From positions 186,001 through 250,000 of the forward strand of contig CAWDXZ010000005.1 in assembly GCA_963806455.1 (NCBI GenBank): DNA of 64,000 nt, given 5' to 3'. Positions 52,391 through 61,402 of this stretch are shown here, in pieces. Positions within the stretch are counted from its first letter, which is position 1. Each line of letters opens with the position of its first letter. The notes beneath the pieces were generated by a model. It had not been told where the DNA came from. It saw only the letters and a list, made by a program, of their open reading frames with translations, and ran no database searches. Source of the stretch: Bog-756 sp963806455 (lineage in GTDB: Bacteria > Actinomycetota > Acidimicrobiia > Acidimicrobiales > RAAP-2). Position numbers and translations under genes: made by a program.

Positions 52391-53764
52391 ATGCAAATTA
52401 CCAGTACCCGTCGCGTGGTGGTGGAACCCGGCGGCGACCAGGTGGCGGTCCACGTCGGGCTGCACGCGCTCGGCGCCTTCGCCGATCAGCTCGGGCTCGG
52501 TTCTGCGCTTTCGGCCCGTGTCCCGACCCGCGCCAAGCGCCCGCCGATGCATGACCGTGGGAAGGTGCTCGTGCACCAGATGCTGGTGCTCGCCGGCGGC
52601 GGGGAGAGCTGTGCCGACATCGAGTACCTGCGGGCCGAGGACGATCTGTTCTCCGACGTGTGCTCGGACTCGACTCTGTATCGGACCTTCACCGAGAACC
52701 TCGACGAGCAGACGATGGCCGAGGTGAAGGCAGGCTTCGCCGAGGTGCGCCAGGTGGTGTGGCGCCGAGCTGGGCTCATCAAGGGTAACGACCCGATGGT
52801 GTTCGACATCGACGCCTCGCTCATAGACGTCCACTCCGAGCACAAAGAGGGGACCGCTCCCAACTACAAGTACGGCTTCGGCTTCCATCCCATGTTCTGC
52901 ACGGCCGACGCCACCGGCGAGGTGCTCTCGGCCCTGTTGCGCCCGGGCAACGCCACGGCCAACTGCGTCGACGACCACCTGGTGGTGCTCGACGAGGCCC
53001 TCGCCCAGCTGCCCGGGCAGCTCCGGTGCGGCCATGGCGTCGGAGACGACCTCGAAGCGGTGCGCCGGGGTGTGGTGGTGCGGGCCGACTCGGCCGGGGC
53101 GACCCAGGGATTCGTGTGGGGCTGTCGGAAGCGCCACGTCGGCTTCGCCGTCGCGGCGCGCAGAAACGCCCAGATCACAGCCGCAATCTCGCAGATCGCC
53201 GGCGACGAGCGCCGCTGGAAGCCCGCGCTTCGCCAAGACGGCCGGCACCGCATGGGTGCCGCGGTGGCAGAGGTCACCGACTTCGTCGACCTGCGCCAGT
53301 GGCCGACGGGCACCCGGCTCATCATCCGGCGCGAGCCGCTGCACCCGGGCGCCCAAGCGAGTCTGTTCCCGAGCCTCGAGTACCGCTACTGGGGCCACTA
53401 CACCGACCAGCGAGGCGCTCCGTCGCGCCGAGACCTGTTCATGCGCGGCCACGCCAACATCGAAGACGCCCTCGGACGGTTGAAGGACGCCGGCCTGCTG
53501 CGCTTCCCCTTCGTCGCCCTGCAGGCCAATCGGGCCTGGCTGGCCGAAGTGTGCTTCGCCCACGATCTGGTGCGCTGGTTCCAGCGGCTGTGTCTGACCG
53601 GTGATCTGGCGTCGGCGGAACCCAAGACCTTGCGATGGCGGCTGTGGCACGCTCCAGCCCGCAAGGTGCGCTCGGGTCGTCAGGTCATTGTGCGCATCCT
53701 CGACGCGTGGCCTGATGCGTGGGCAATCGTGCGCGCCCACCGGCGCATCGTCCTCATCACCTGA
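52391..53764 (+). CDS. IS1380-family transposase
   Basis: 457 residues. DDE-type transposase with MVFDIDASLIDVHSEHKEGTAPNYKYGFGFHPM (first Asp), VVVRADSAGATQGFVWGC (second Asp) and the late RGHANIEDALGRLKDAG (Glu). It shares these blocks with copy B at 56946 but is otherwise divergent, so two different IS1380 elements entered independently. Intact. Confidence 0.9.
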   Translation: MQITSTRRVVVEPGGDQVAVHVGLHALGAFADQLGLGSALSARVPTRAKRPPMHDRGKVLVHQMLVLAGGGESCADIEYLRAEDDLFSDVCSDSTLYRTFTENLDEQTMAEVKAGFAEVRQVVWRRAGLIKGNDPMVFDIDASLIDVHSEHKEGTAPNYKYGFGFHPMFCTADATGEVLSALLRPGNATANCVDDHLVVLDEALAQLPGQLRCGHGVGDDLEAVRRGVVVRADSAGATQGFVWGCRKRHVGFAVAARRNAQITAAISQIAGDERRWKPALRQDGRHRMGAAVAEVTDFVDLRQWPTGTRLIIRREPLHPGAQASLFPSLEYRYWGHYTDQRGAPSRRDLFMRGHANIEDALGRLKDAGLLRFPFVALQANRAWLAEVCFAHDLVRWFQRLCLTGDLASAEPKTLRWRLWHAPARKVRSGRQVIVRILDAWPDAWAIVRAHRRIVLIT

Positions 53765-54133
53765 CCTCCTCACACGTTCCGGCTTCGCGGTCAGGCCCTT
53801 GACGGCGCGCGTCCTCGCACGCCTCGGAGGACACGCCAACGCGATGATCACCTCGGCACACCGATCCTGCACGGGTCTCGACGGTGGTCAGCGTCCTCCA
53901 CCGGCTCGCCGCTGTCCGAAATCAGCTCCTCAGAGCTCATCCGAACGAAGATCGCGAATGATCGGGGCTAACTGCTACCCATTTCGTCGATTGCGGCGGG
54001 GTAGGCGCTGAGCTATCGATAGTTCGAGGAGCGACTGGCCGCTTGACCGATGGGTCCTTCAACCCTATGCTCCGCCCGGGGTCGAATCGCTCGGCGAGAG
54101 GCATCGACGAAGTCCCGAGGTAGGAGGCGGACC

Positions 54134-55303
54134 ATGGTGAAGCGATGCAGTCGGATGCTCGTGGCGAGCCTCTTGCTTTTGGCGGGAATGGTCGGCGCGA
54201 GTGCGCTGATGCAGACGGTCCCGGCTGGGGCCCAGGGGACGGCCCAGATCTCCTGCGACAGGACCACCATCCAGATCGGCAGTGGAGCAGCCGGAGAAGC
54301 TCAATGCAACTTGTCCGGCTTTGCCCCGAATGAGCTGATTGTGCTTACGTTCTCGGGCAACAGCAGCTTCACGGGCACTCCGTTCAATGTCGATGCAAAC
54401 GGTAATGGGTTCGAGAACATTTTCTCCGGCTGCGACGACAATCCGGGATCCGAAACGGCAACCAGCACCGGGCAGACAAGTGGCCAGTCGGTCTCGGTCA
54501 CCTTCACCCTTACCCTTCCGGCCGACCCCTCCTGTGCCCCGGCCGGTGACGCCGGGTTCTTCGGCTCGACCGGGGCCATCCACCTCAACAAACCCATCGT
54601 GGGCATGGCCTCCACCCCGGACGGCGGGGGTTACTGGCTCGTCGCCTCCGACGGTGGCATCTTCAGCTTCGGTGACGCCACCTTCCACGGCTCGACCGGG
54701 GCCATCCACCTCAACCAGCCCATCGTGGGCATGGCCTCCACCCCGGACGGCGGGGGTTACTGGCTGGTCGCCTCCGACGGTGGCATCTTCAGCTTCGGTG
54801 ACGCCACCTTCCACGGCTCGACCGGGGCCATCCACCTCAACCAGCCCATCGTGGGCATGGCCTCCACCCCGGACGGCGGGGGTTACTGGCTGGTCGCCTC
54901 CGACGGTGGCATCTTCAGCTTCGGTGACGCCACCTTCCACGGCTCGACCGGGGCCATCCACCTCAACCAGCCCATCGTGGGCATGGCCTCCACCCCGGAC
55001 GGCGGGGGTTACTGGCTGGTCGCCTCCGACGGTGGCATCTTCAGCTTCGGTGACGCCACCTTCCACGGCTCGACCGGGGCCATCCACCTCAACCAGCCCA
55101 TCGTGGGCATGGCCTCCACCCCGGACGGCGGGGGTTACTGGCTGGTCGCCTCCGACGGTGGCATCTTCAGCTTCGGTGACGCCACCTTCCACGGCTCGAC
55201 CGGGGCCATCCACCTCAACCAGCCCATCGTGGGCATGGCCTCCACCCCGGACGGCGGGGGTTACTGGCTGGTCGCCTCCGACGGTGGGATCTTCGCCTTC
55301 TGA
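54134..55303 (+). CDS. Secreted protein with six tandem YW repeats
   Basis: 389 residues from ATG 54134 (TAGGAGG upstream). Signal peptide residues 1-34 (MLVASLLLLAGMVGASALMQ). An Ig-like domain (about 37-140: ISCDRTTIQIGSGAAGEAQC, VTFTLTLPAD) is followed by six repeats of 42 residues, each with PIVGMASTPDGGGYWLVASD and GGIFSFGDATFHGSTGAIHL, probably blades of a beta-propeller. Six blades would close a ring. The last unit ends in GIFAF at the stop. Likely cell-surface or extracellular; binding partner unknown. DNA copies are nearly identical, so expansion is recent. Confidence 0.85.
   Translation: MVKRCSRMLVASLLLLAGMVGASALMQTVPAGAQGTAQISCDRTTIQIGSGAAGEAQCNLSGFAPNELIVLTFSGNSSFTGTPFNVDANGNGFENIFSGCDDNPGSETATSTGQTSGQSVSVTFTLTLPADPSCAPAGDAGFFGSTGAIHLNKPIVGMASTPDGGGYWLVASDGGIFSFGDATFHGSTGAIHLNQPIVGMASTPDGGGYWLVASDGGIFSFGDATFHGSTGAIHLNQPIVGMASTPDGGGYWLVASDGGIFSFGDATFHGSTGAIHLNQPIVGMASTPDGGGYWLVASDGGIFSFGDATFHGSTGAIHLNQPIVGMASTPDGGGYWLVASDGGIFSFGDATFHGSTGAIHLNQPIVGMASTPDGGGYWLVASDGGIFAF
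54563..55303 (+). repeat. 126-bp near-identical tandem coding repeats
   Basis: Units start at 54563, 54689, 54815, 54941, 55067 and 55193 (the last is cut at 55303). Copies 2-5 appear identical by eye; copy 1 differs by an AAA for CAG and a CTC for CTG codon. In the reverse frame the same DNA is open too, giving an artefactual Gly-rich reading. Confidence 0.9.
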
Positions 55304-55824
55304 GCTCTCGCCCTCAGCGACCATGACGGTCCTTGCTCGCTAGCAAAGATGGCGCTCGCTGCCACAAACCACCACAGGGCACGCCGCACCCTCGGAGTAG
55401 CGTCATGGCAGCCGGGCACCCATCAACTCGCCGAGGGCAGCTGTTGGGCGGCGGCGGCATAGCGCTCGGAGACTCTGCGGATGCTGGGCGGACGAGATGA
55501 GTCGACCAGAGCGTCGGCCCGGCGGTATTCTGCTCGCTAGACGTTGAAGCCGTTGATGGGAATTTTGAGGACTATTTGAGGACTCCTCCACCGTCTTCAC
55601 ACTCAGCACCTCCTCCGGTGGAGTGGTGAGCGGGCGGTAAGTCGCAGCGCTAGCTCTCTTCTCGATCCCTAGCTTTTCATTGACTTCATCGAGGATGCCC
55701 AACTCTTCCAGGAGGGCGTCGATGTCTCCTTCGAGTGAGCTTCCCATGGGGATGTCATCGGCTAGCTCTAGGAGGTCCTTGAGATCCCACTGTCCTAGCT
55801 TGATGTTCAATACGATTCGATCTC
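55304..55824. other. Intergenic stretch, no certain gene
   Basis: About 520 bases. A minus-strand frame (55403-55915) contains a plausible helical segment (LGQWDLKDLLELADDIPMGS) but has no clear start or family, and overlaps the next plus-strand gene. Confidence 0.4.
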
Positions 55825-56625
55825 GTGACAGTGGCAATCGTGGGCATAGTCTGCACCCTCGTAGGCACACTCGCAGGCGTCTGGCTGGCGCAGACGTACG
55901 AGAACCGGCGTTCAATCGAAGCCCGCCGTGATGCAGCCAATACCGCTGCAGCCGCTCGGCTCAGGAGCCTCTTCGCAGAGATGGCTGGCGTCGCAACGGC
56001 TTGCCAGCAGGTGGTCAGTCAGGGTGTCCGATTTGCCGATCCCTAGATCGGCGGAGACTCAATCGCCAGCAATGCTGAAATCCCTCAAGACACCGTTGGG
56101 CTTCTGAAGGCTCAGCAGTTGCAGCTCAAAAAGTTGTCTGAGGCACACGACGGGGTTGCAGCTGTAGTGAAGTACATCGAGATTGAGGAGGATGCCGTTC
56201 CGGTCCAAGAGGCGTTTCGTAAGGTGTTGAATACGAGCACGGACTTCATGACTCTGTGGAAGGCGGAGTTCGTTGACCACGTGAACCCCGACGACAGTGG
56301 TGCTCGGCGAGAGCGACTCGTTCAGCTTGAAGAGCTGGTAAGGGATCGTGAAGAGGAACTGTTGGAAATGATGCGCACTCAACTTGCTCGGTTAGACCGT
56401 CCAGACATCGAGACACGAACTCTTCGTAGGAGTTATGACCAGAAGTTGTGGCCGATCCTCGGAGCGTCAGGTCATCACGGCTCTGACCCGAGGTCGAATG
56501 GCGGCCAGGTACACGATGGAGAGCACAACGCCGACGATCCAAGTCAAAAGCCAGAAAACAATGATCAGCACGATCCACAGCACCTTGGACGATCCGGCTG
56601 CAGTGAATGCGCCATAGGGTCGTGA
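55825..56625 (+). pseudogene. Membrane-anchored coiled-coil protein with internal amber stop
   Basis: From GTG 55825 one transmembrane helix (AIVGIVCTLVGTLAGVWLAQ) is followed by a charged helical region (YENRRSIEARRDAANTAAAA). An in-frame TAG at 56044-56046 stops the frame after VRFADP. The same frame continues on the far side as a long acidic coiled coil (QLKKLSEAHDGVAAVVKYIE, RERLVQLEELVRDREEELLEM). So one gene carries a premature amber codon. The last 50 codons are antisense to the gene at 56467-56721 and probably not native. Confidence 0.55.
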
Positions 56626-56721
56626 CGCCGCATCAACGACCGCCCAGATTGGAAGCACGAGGGTTGTAATCAGGAGAAGGAAAATGATCAAACCGTCTAG
56701 ACCAAAGATCTCGCCGGACAT
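56467..56721 (-). CDS. Small two-helix membrane protein (DUF2516-like)
   Basis: 84 residues from ATG 56721 (GGAGG upstream). LIIFLLLITTLVLPIWAVVD and VLWIVLIIVFWLLTWIVGVV form two helices separated by AASRPYGAFTAAGSSK, the pattern of DUF2516-like or PLDc_N-like actinobacterial proteins. Function unknown. Left intact by the IS1380 insertion about 100 bp upstream. Confidence 0.7.
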   Translation of the reverse strand: MSGEIFGLDGLIIFLLLITTLVLPIWAVVDAASRPYGAFTAAGSSKVLWIVLIIVFWLLTWIVGVVLSIVYLAAIRPRVRAVMT

Positions 56722-56872
56722 CTCGTACCTCCTGTTCACCAAGAGGAACTTACACCGCCCCCGCCCTGCAGAGCAGCCGAGGCGCAGGCTAAAGCCCTAT
56801 TTGGATTCTGCCGATTCCTAGCCTCGAAAATTCGTCCCGCCCCTGATCCGATGGTGTCCGCGTCCGCGTAAA

Positions 56873-56937
56873 AGCCCTCCTTGTTCTGGGAGAATGTGAG
56901 TCACTAACACAACACATCCACCAGAACCAGGAGGGCT
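56873..56937 (+). promoter_or_regulatory. Hairpin hiding the transposase ribosome-binding site (IS1380 B)
   Basis: AGCCCTCCT (56873-56881) pairs with AGGAGGGCT (56929-56937) and TTCTGG (56884-56889) with CCAGAA (56921-56926). The site AGGAGGG lies in the stem. Spacing to GTG 56946 is 10, as in copy A. Confidence 0.65.
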
Positions 56938-56945
56938 CCTTGAAG

Positions 56946-58310
56946 GTGCACGATAGTCGCGCCACCCAGTCGATGAGGGTGACCACCGACGGGAAGAACC
57001 TGGTGTCCCACGCCGGCACCGCGCTGTTGTCCGAACTGGCCGATCGCAGCGGCCTGACCGAAGCCATGTCGGTGGCCATGTCGGCGTGCGGGATCAACTG
57101 GCACACCCACGATCCCGGCGTCGTCCTCACCCATCTGGCCGTGGCCATCGCCGACGGTGCGGACTGCCTGGCCGACATGGCAGCCCTTCGTGAACAGTCC
57201 GAGCTGTTCGGGCCGGTGGCCTCGATCGCCACCGCCTGGCGGGCGGTGGAGGCGACGACCGCCTTCGAGCTCCGGGCCATCCCCGAGGCGATCGCCGCCG
57301 CCCGGGCCAAGGTGTGGGCGGCAGCTCCTCCCGGGGACTCGCTGGTGCTGGACTTCGACGCCACCCTGGTCAACTCCTACTCGGAGAAGCAGGACGCCAC
57401 CCCCACCTACAAGAAGGGCTTCGGGTTCTTCCCCCTCGGGGTGTGGTGCGACACGACCAATGAACCCCTGGCCGCCATGCTGCGCCCGGGAAACGCCGGG
57501 GCCAACGACGCCGACGATCACGTCGAACTACTCCACCGGGCGCTGTCGGGACTGCCCGAGGAGTACCAGACCGGCCACTTCGCTGACGACCACCCGGCCC
57601 TGGTCACCCACCCCATCCTGGTGCGGGCCGACTCGGCCGGGGCCACCCACGGATTCGTCGATGCCATCGTTGCTGCCAACTGCGACTTCTCCATCGGATT
57701 CCCCATCGACCAGGGAGTACGTGACGCCCTGGTCCTCGTCCAAGAAGAGGACTGGATCCAGGCCAGAGAGACCGACGGCTCGATCCGCGACGGTGCCTGG
57801 GTCACCGAACTGACCGACCTGATCCCGCTTTCCGCCTGGCCGGAGGACACCCGGCTGCTCATGCGACGGGAGCGTCCCCACCCCGGGGCCCAGCTCACCT
57901 TGTTCGACACGGCCGAGGGCTTCCGCCACACCTGCTTCATCACCAACACCGAAGGAGGCGACATCGCCGCCCTCGAGCTCCGCCACCGGGGACACGCCCG
58001 GGTGGAGGACCGGATCAGGAACTGGAAGGACTGTGGTCTGGCCAACCTGCCCTTCGACTCCTTCGTCCGCAACGAGGCCTGGGTGGCCACCAGCCTCATC
58101 GCCGGCGCGCTGCTGGCCTGGAGCCAGATGGTCTGCTTCGACGGGGCACTGGCCAAGGCCGAGCCGAAGACCATGCGCTACCGGGTCCTCCACGTGGCCG
58201 CACTCCTCGTCCACAAGTCCAGGGGACTCACCCTCCGGCTGGACAAGACCTGGCCGTGGGTGGACGAACTCTCCAACGCCTTCGTCAAACTCCGGGCGGC
58301 CATCCCCTGA
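56946..58310 (+). CDS. IS1380-family transposase
   Basis: 454 residues from GTG 56946; TTG 56940 is too close to the ribosome-binding site. Motifs: LVLDFDATLVNSYSEKQDAT, ILVRADSAGATHGFVDAI, LRHRGHARVEDRIRNWKDCG. Intact DDE transposase, only distantly related to copy A. Confidence 0.9.
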   Translation: MHDSRATQSMRVTTDGKNLVSHAGTALLSELADRSGLTEAMSVAMSACGINWHTHDPGVVLTHLAVAIADGADCLADMAALREQSELFGPVASIATAWRAVEATTAFELRAIPEAIAAARAKVWAAAPPGDSLVLDFDATLVNSYSEKQDATPTYKKGFGFFPLGVWCDTTNEPLAAMLRPGNAGANDADDHVELLHRALSGLPEEYQTGHFADDHPALVTHPILVRADSAGATHGFVDAIVAANCDFSIGFPIDQGVRDALVLVQEEDWIQARETDGSIRDGAWVTELTDLIPLSAWPEDTRLLMRRERPHPGAQLTLFDTAEGFRHTCFITNTEGGDIAALELRHRGHARVEDRIRNWKDCGLANLPFDSFVRNEAWVATSLIAGALLAWSQMVCFDGALAKAEPKTMRYRVLHVAALLVHKSRGLTLRLDKTWPWVDELSNAFVKLRAAIP

Positions 58311-58524
58311 CGCGCCGGGTCACGACGCCCGACCCGAAAGCAGACCTGCAGGGCGTGACATCCGCAAACCGAATGACAACACCGCGGCGCTTCACGCCCA
58401 CGAAGCGGTCCGCACGATCGAGATCGATCATGACCACCGGCTCGGCGACGATCCCGCCGTCAGCCGGGGTCGGACGAATGATCGAGGCTAGAGGGAGGGG
58501 AGACCTATCTAAGAGTCGAGGCGG

Positions 58525-58824
58525 ATGACGAGCGAACCCATCACAATTGCCAGCCGAACCACGGTCAACGAGGTCGGCGACAGAGTCGAGGTTGAATGGA
58601 GGTTGAGCGCCCAGCCGGAGATCGAATGGGCTGAGATCTTCCAGATGGCTGCTGTGTCGGACCGTGAGGGTCCTGTGGATTGGATGATGGGTGGCGGTCC
58701 TGATGTGATGGGCTCGGTCGTCAGGTGGTTCGTTCCCATTGGAGAACTTGAGAATGCAGATGCTGAAGTGAGGCACCGCTTGTCAGTGGCAAACCAGAGG
58801 TTCGGGAGGGATCAGCCGGAATAG
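58525..58824 (+). CDS. Hypothetical small soluble protein
   Basis: 99 residues, acidic, no membrane segment. Begins MTSEPITIASRTTVNEVGDR and contains VEWRLSAQPEIEWAEIFQM. AGGCGG precedes the ATG. No family recognised. It lies 37 bp after the IS1380 end and appears intact. Confidence 0.5.
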   Translation: MTSEPITIASRTTVNEVGDRVEVEWRLSAQPEIEWAEIFQMAAVSDREGPVDWMMGGGPDVMGSVVRWFVPIGELENADAEVRHRLSVANQRFGRDQPE

Positions 58825-58916
58825 GGGAAGATCCCTGCAGTATCGTCAATCGTCGACGGATGGAGCAGCTTCTGCAGCCGTTGATCGAGGCCCTCGGATC
58901 GATCTACCGTCGTCTC

Positions 58917-58994
58917 ATGCCCCCTCAGTACGCCGAAGCCTTCTGCGTCATTCCCGGCCTGTGCTTGCGGGTCCGGCGGGTGCCCCGATCCTGA
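58917..58994 (+). pseudogene. Truncated relative of the small Cys/His protein at 33708
   Basis: Twenty-five codons, MPPQYAEAFCVIPGLCLRVR then RVPRS and stop. The first 18 align with MADHYAEAFSTMPGQCFRFV of the gene at 33708-33896; the Cys/His half is missing. Confidence 0.5.
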
Positions 58995-59058
58995 ACGCTG
59001 TGGGTGACGACGGTTTTAGCGACCGCAGTCCCAGCCTGACAGATCGGAACTGCTGTCC

Positions 59059-59970
59059 TCACGTCCCGGTTGTCACGAAGGTTGTAATGGCAGTGGCCAT
59101 CGCAGTGGCGGCATTCTGCTGAAACACTGCGGAGGTAAGGAGGGAAGCATCGGGGACATTCTTCATGTTTCCGCATTCGATAAGCACCTTCGGGACGGTC
59201 GTTAGGTTGAGCCCCGCAAGGTCCGTCCTATATGCAACACCATCAGTTCCGTCGTAGGTGCTAATCGGCATCCCGGTCGTCAAGAAGTCCGATCGGAGTT
59301 CGGAACCGAATGCCTCTGAGGCTGTGATCACGCCGTTGTTCGGCCCGTCCGCAACAGGTTCCAGAATGCTGAAACCCCGTCCGGCTGGCGGACCGCCGTC
59401 TGCATGGATGTCGATAGCAACGGCGGCTCCAGCCTGATTGAGGATTTCTGCTCGCTGGTCGACACAAGGTCCCAGGCCCGAGTTGTTCTGACGGGTGAGA
59501 ACGACCTTGGCCCCCTCTTGCTCTAGGTCGGTTGCCAAGTATTGGGCCACGTTGAAATTGAACTGCGGTTCCGTATAGCCAGACGCTGTCGCTGTGCCGG
59601 TCGTATCGCAGTCCTCCATTGTTCGTCCGTTGAAGACTTGCTGGGCAAGAAAGCTTGGATTCGTGTAGTTCAACCCGTTGTGTCCGGGGTCGATGCCAAT
59701 CACCTTGCCAGCTAGCGGCTGACCGGGCAACGGAGTGACCCTGGTCGGAGAAGTCGTAGTCGTCGTGATTGGCGCCGAGGTTGAGGAAGCTGTCGAAGCT
59801 GGAGGTCGGGCCGATCGTGTCGGCACGGGCTGGGCTGCAGAGCGTCCTGCGGCACCGCCCGAGTTGCAGGCCACAAGCGACACCACCGCAAAGAGAATAA
59901 GACTGGGTACGAGGACTCGACTCAACGTGACTCCAGCGGGGCTCGCTGCTGGCCCTAATGAACCGGGCAT
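59059..59970 (-). CDS. N-acetylmuramoyl-L-alanine amidase (Amidase_3), lipoprotein
   Basis: 303 residues. Lipobox VSLVAC (Cys35 if ATG 59970 is used), then a Thr/Ser-rich linker, then the Amidase_3 domain from VIGIDPGHNGLNYTNPSF. Zinc ligands: His in DPGHNG, Glu in YTEPQFN, His in IDIHADGG; catalytic Glu in VLIECGNMKN. It cleaves the amide between MurNAc and the stem peptide. The broken gene at 59990-61686 ends 19 bp upstream, so they formed an operon. Confidence 0.87.
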   Translation of the reverse strand: MPGSLGPAASPAGVTLSRVLVPSLILFAVVSLVACNSGGAAGRSAAQPVPTRSARPPASTASSTSAPITTTTTSPTRVTPLPGQPLAGKVIGIDPGHNGLNYTNPSFLAQQVFNGRTMEDCDTTGTATASGYTEPQFNFNVAQYLATDLEQEGAKVVLTRQNNSGLGPCVDQRAEILNQAGAAVAIDIHADGGPPAGRGFSILEPVADGPNNGVITASEAFGSELRSDFLTTGMPISTYDGTDGVAYRTDLAGLNLTTVPKVLIECGNMKNVPDASLLTSAVFQQNAATAMATAITTFVTTGT

Positions 59971-60236
59971 TGCAACAGTCCACCCGCCCCTAGAACTGGG
60001 GATTCACGGGCGGCTGGCCGACGCTTGCTCGCAGCTGGTTATAAGCGTTCAGGAAGCTCTGCTTGTCATTCGTGGCGGTATTGCTATCAGCACCCGTGGA
60101 ATCCAGGCACGACTGGAAGATAACTGCCTCGGATCCGTTATTGGCCTCGTTAAGGCAACTGGCTAGGTCTGAGCCTCCCTCGGTTTGACGGACACCTACC
60201 CTTAGGAGGCACTGCCCTCCTAGAGAAGGAGTCCAG

Positions 60237-60524
60237 ATGCCACGTCCTCATCCACCGGAGTTCCGGGCTCGAGCCATCGAACTGGCCCGAGAACGAGCCA
60301 AGCCGATGGCCGCGCTGGCCCACGACCTCGGGATCTCCGAGAGCTGTCTGCGCAACTGGGTGGCTAGGGCCGACATCGACGAAGGCCGCAAGGAGGGGAT
60401 GACCTCCTCGGAGCGAGCCGAGGTGGTGGAGCTCCGCCGCAAGCTCCGGGTCTCGGAGATGGAGAACGAGATCCTGCGACGAGCGGCCGCCTATTTCGCC
60501 CGGGAGAACGTCCTCCCAAAATGA
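60237..60524 (+). CDS. IS3-family transposase OrfA
   Basis: 95 residues, MPRPHPPEFRARAIELARER with helix-turn-helix MAALAHDLGISESCLRNWVA and a coiled-coil tail. Near-identical in layout to the OrfA at 13849-14139. Overlaps orfB by ATGA. Confidence 0.92.
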   Translation: MPRPHPPEFRARAIELARERAKPMAALAHDLGISESCLRNWVARADIDEGRKEGMTSSERAEVVELRRKLRVSEMENEILRRAAAYFARENVLPK

Positions 60525-61402
60525 CGTACACCTTCATCGCCCAGCGCTGCGCCGACTTCCCGGTCGCCGCGTGTTGTCGGGCCATGGGGGTGTCGACGTC
60601 GGGGTTCTATGCCTGGCAGGCAAAGCCGGTCTCCGACCGGGACTGGCAAGACGCCGCCCTCACTAACACCATGTTCGACATCCACCGGATGTCCCGGCGT
60701 TCCTATGGGTCTCCTCGGGTCCACGCCGAGCTGGTCCTCGGCCAGGGCCAGCGTTGCTCCCGCAAGCGGGTGGCCCGGCTCATGGCCCAGGCCGGCATCG
60801 TGGGCATCCACCGGCGGAAGTTCCGGGGCTGCACCCGGCGTGATTCCGACGCCACCCCGGCCGAGGACCTAGTGCAACGCAACTTCAACCCGGCCGAACC
60901 CGACCGTCTCTGGGTCATGGACGTCACCGAGCACCCGACCGGCGAGGGCAAGGTCTACCTGGCCGTGGTCCTCGACGCCTGGAGCCGGCGGGTGGTGGGC
61001 TGGTCCATCGCCGATCACATCCGCTCCGAGCTGGTAGTCGACGCCGTGCAGATGGCCATCTGGCGCCGGCGCCCTGCCCCGGGATCGACCATTGCCCACT
61101 CCGACCACGGGTCGACCTACACGTCGTGGGCCTTCGGTCGCCGACTGCGGGCGGCGGGACTCCTCGGCTCCATGGGCACCGTCGGGGACTGCTTCGACAA
61201 CAGCGCCGTCGAGAGCTTCTTTGGCACCCTGCAGATCGAGTTGCTCGACGAGCAGCGCTGGGCGACACGCCGGCAGCTGGCCCTCGCCATGTTCGACTGG
61301 ATCGAGGCCTGGTACAACCCGTCGAGGCGCCACTCCTACTGCGGAATGCTCAGCCCGGTCGACTACGAACGAACCCACACGCCCGTCGCACCTGCGGCAT
61401 GA
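60521..61402 (+). CDS. IS3-family transposase OrfB
   Basis: 293 residues. CCRAMGVSTSGFYAWQAKPV, RRSYGSPRVHAELVLGQGQR, then the triad: Asp in LWVMDVTEHP, Asp in IAHSDHGSTY, Glu in NSAVESFFGTL, with 36 residues between the last two. Intact. Confidence 0.92.
   Translation: MTYTFIAQRCADFPVAACCRAMGVSTSGFYAWQAKPVSDRDWQDAALTNTMFDIHRMSRRSYGSPRVHAELVLGQGQRCSRKRVARLMAQAGIVGIHRRKFRGCTRRDSDATPAEDLVQRNFNPAEPDRLWVMDVTEHPTGEGKVYLAVVLDAWSRRVVGWSIADHIRSELVVDAVQMAIWRRRPAPGSTIAHSDHGSTYTSWAFGRRLRAAGLLGSMGTVGDCFDNSAVESFFGTLQIELLDEQRWATRRQLALAMFDWIEAWYNPSRRHSYCGMLSPVDYERTHTPVAPAA

Larger units (their letters stand above)
52271..53967. mobile_element. IS1380-family element, copy A
   Basis: 1697 bp. Ends CCCCGATCATTC... 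and ...GAATGATCGGGG are inverted repeats, with CTAA duplicated at 52267-52270 and 53968-53971. One transposase gene is inside. Confidence 0.88.
56822..58487. mobile_element. IS1380-family element, copy B
   Basis: 1666 bp. Ends CCTCGAAAATTCGTCC... and ...GGACGAATGATCGAGG are inverted repeats with two mismatches, flanked by CTAG at 56818-56821 and 58488-58491 (4-bp target duplication). Confidence 0.88.

Noticed and set aside
54563..55303. Regular repeats that could be mistaken for a CRISPR array
   Set aside because: Unit length is 126 bp without unique spacers, and it codes in frame for a protein repeat.
55403..55915. Minus-strand frame with a helical-looking segment
   Set aside because: No start, family or ribosome-binding site, and it overlaps a more convincing plus-strand gene.
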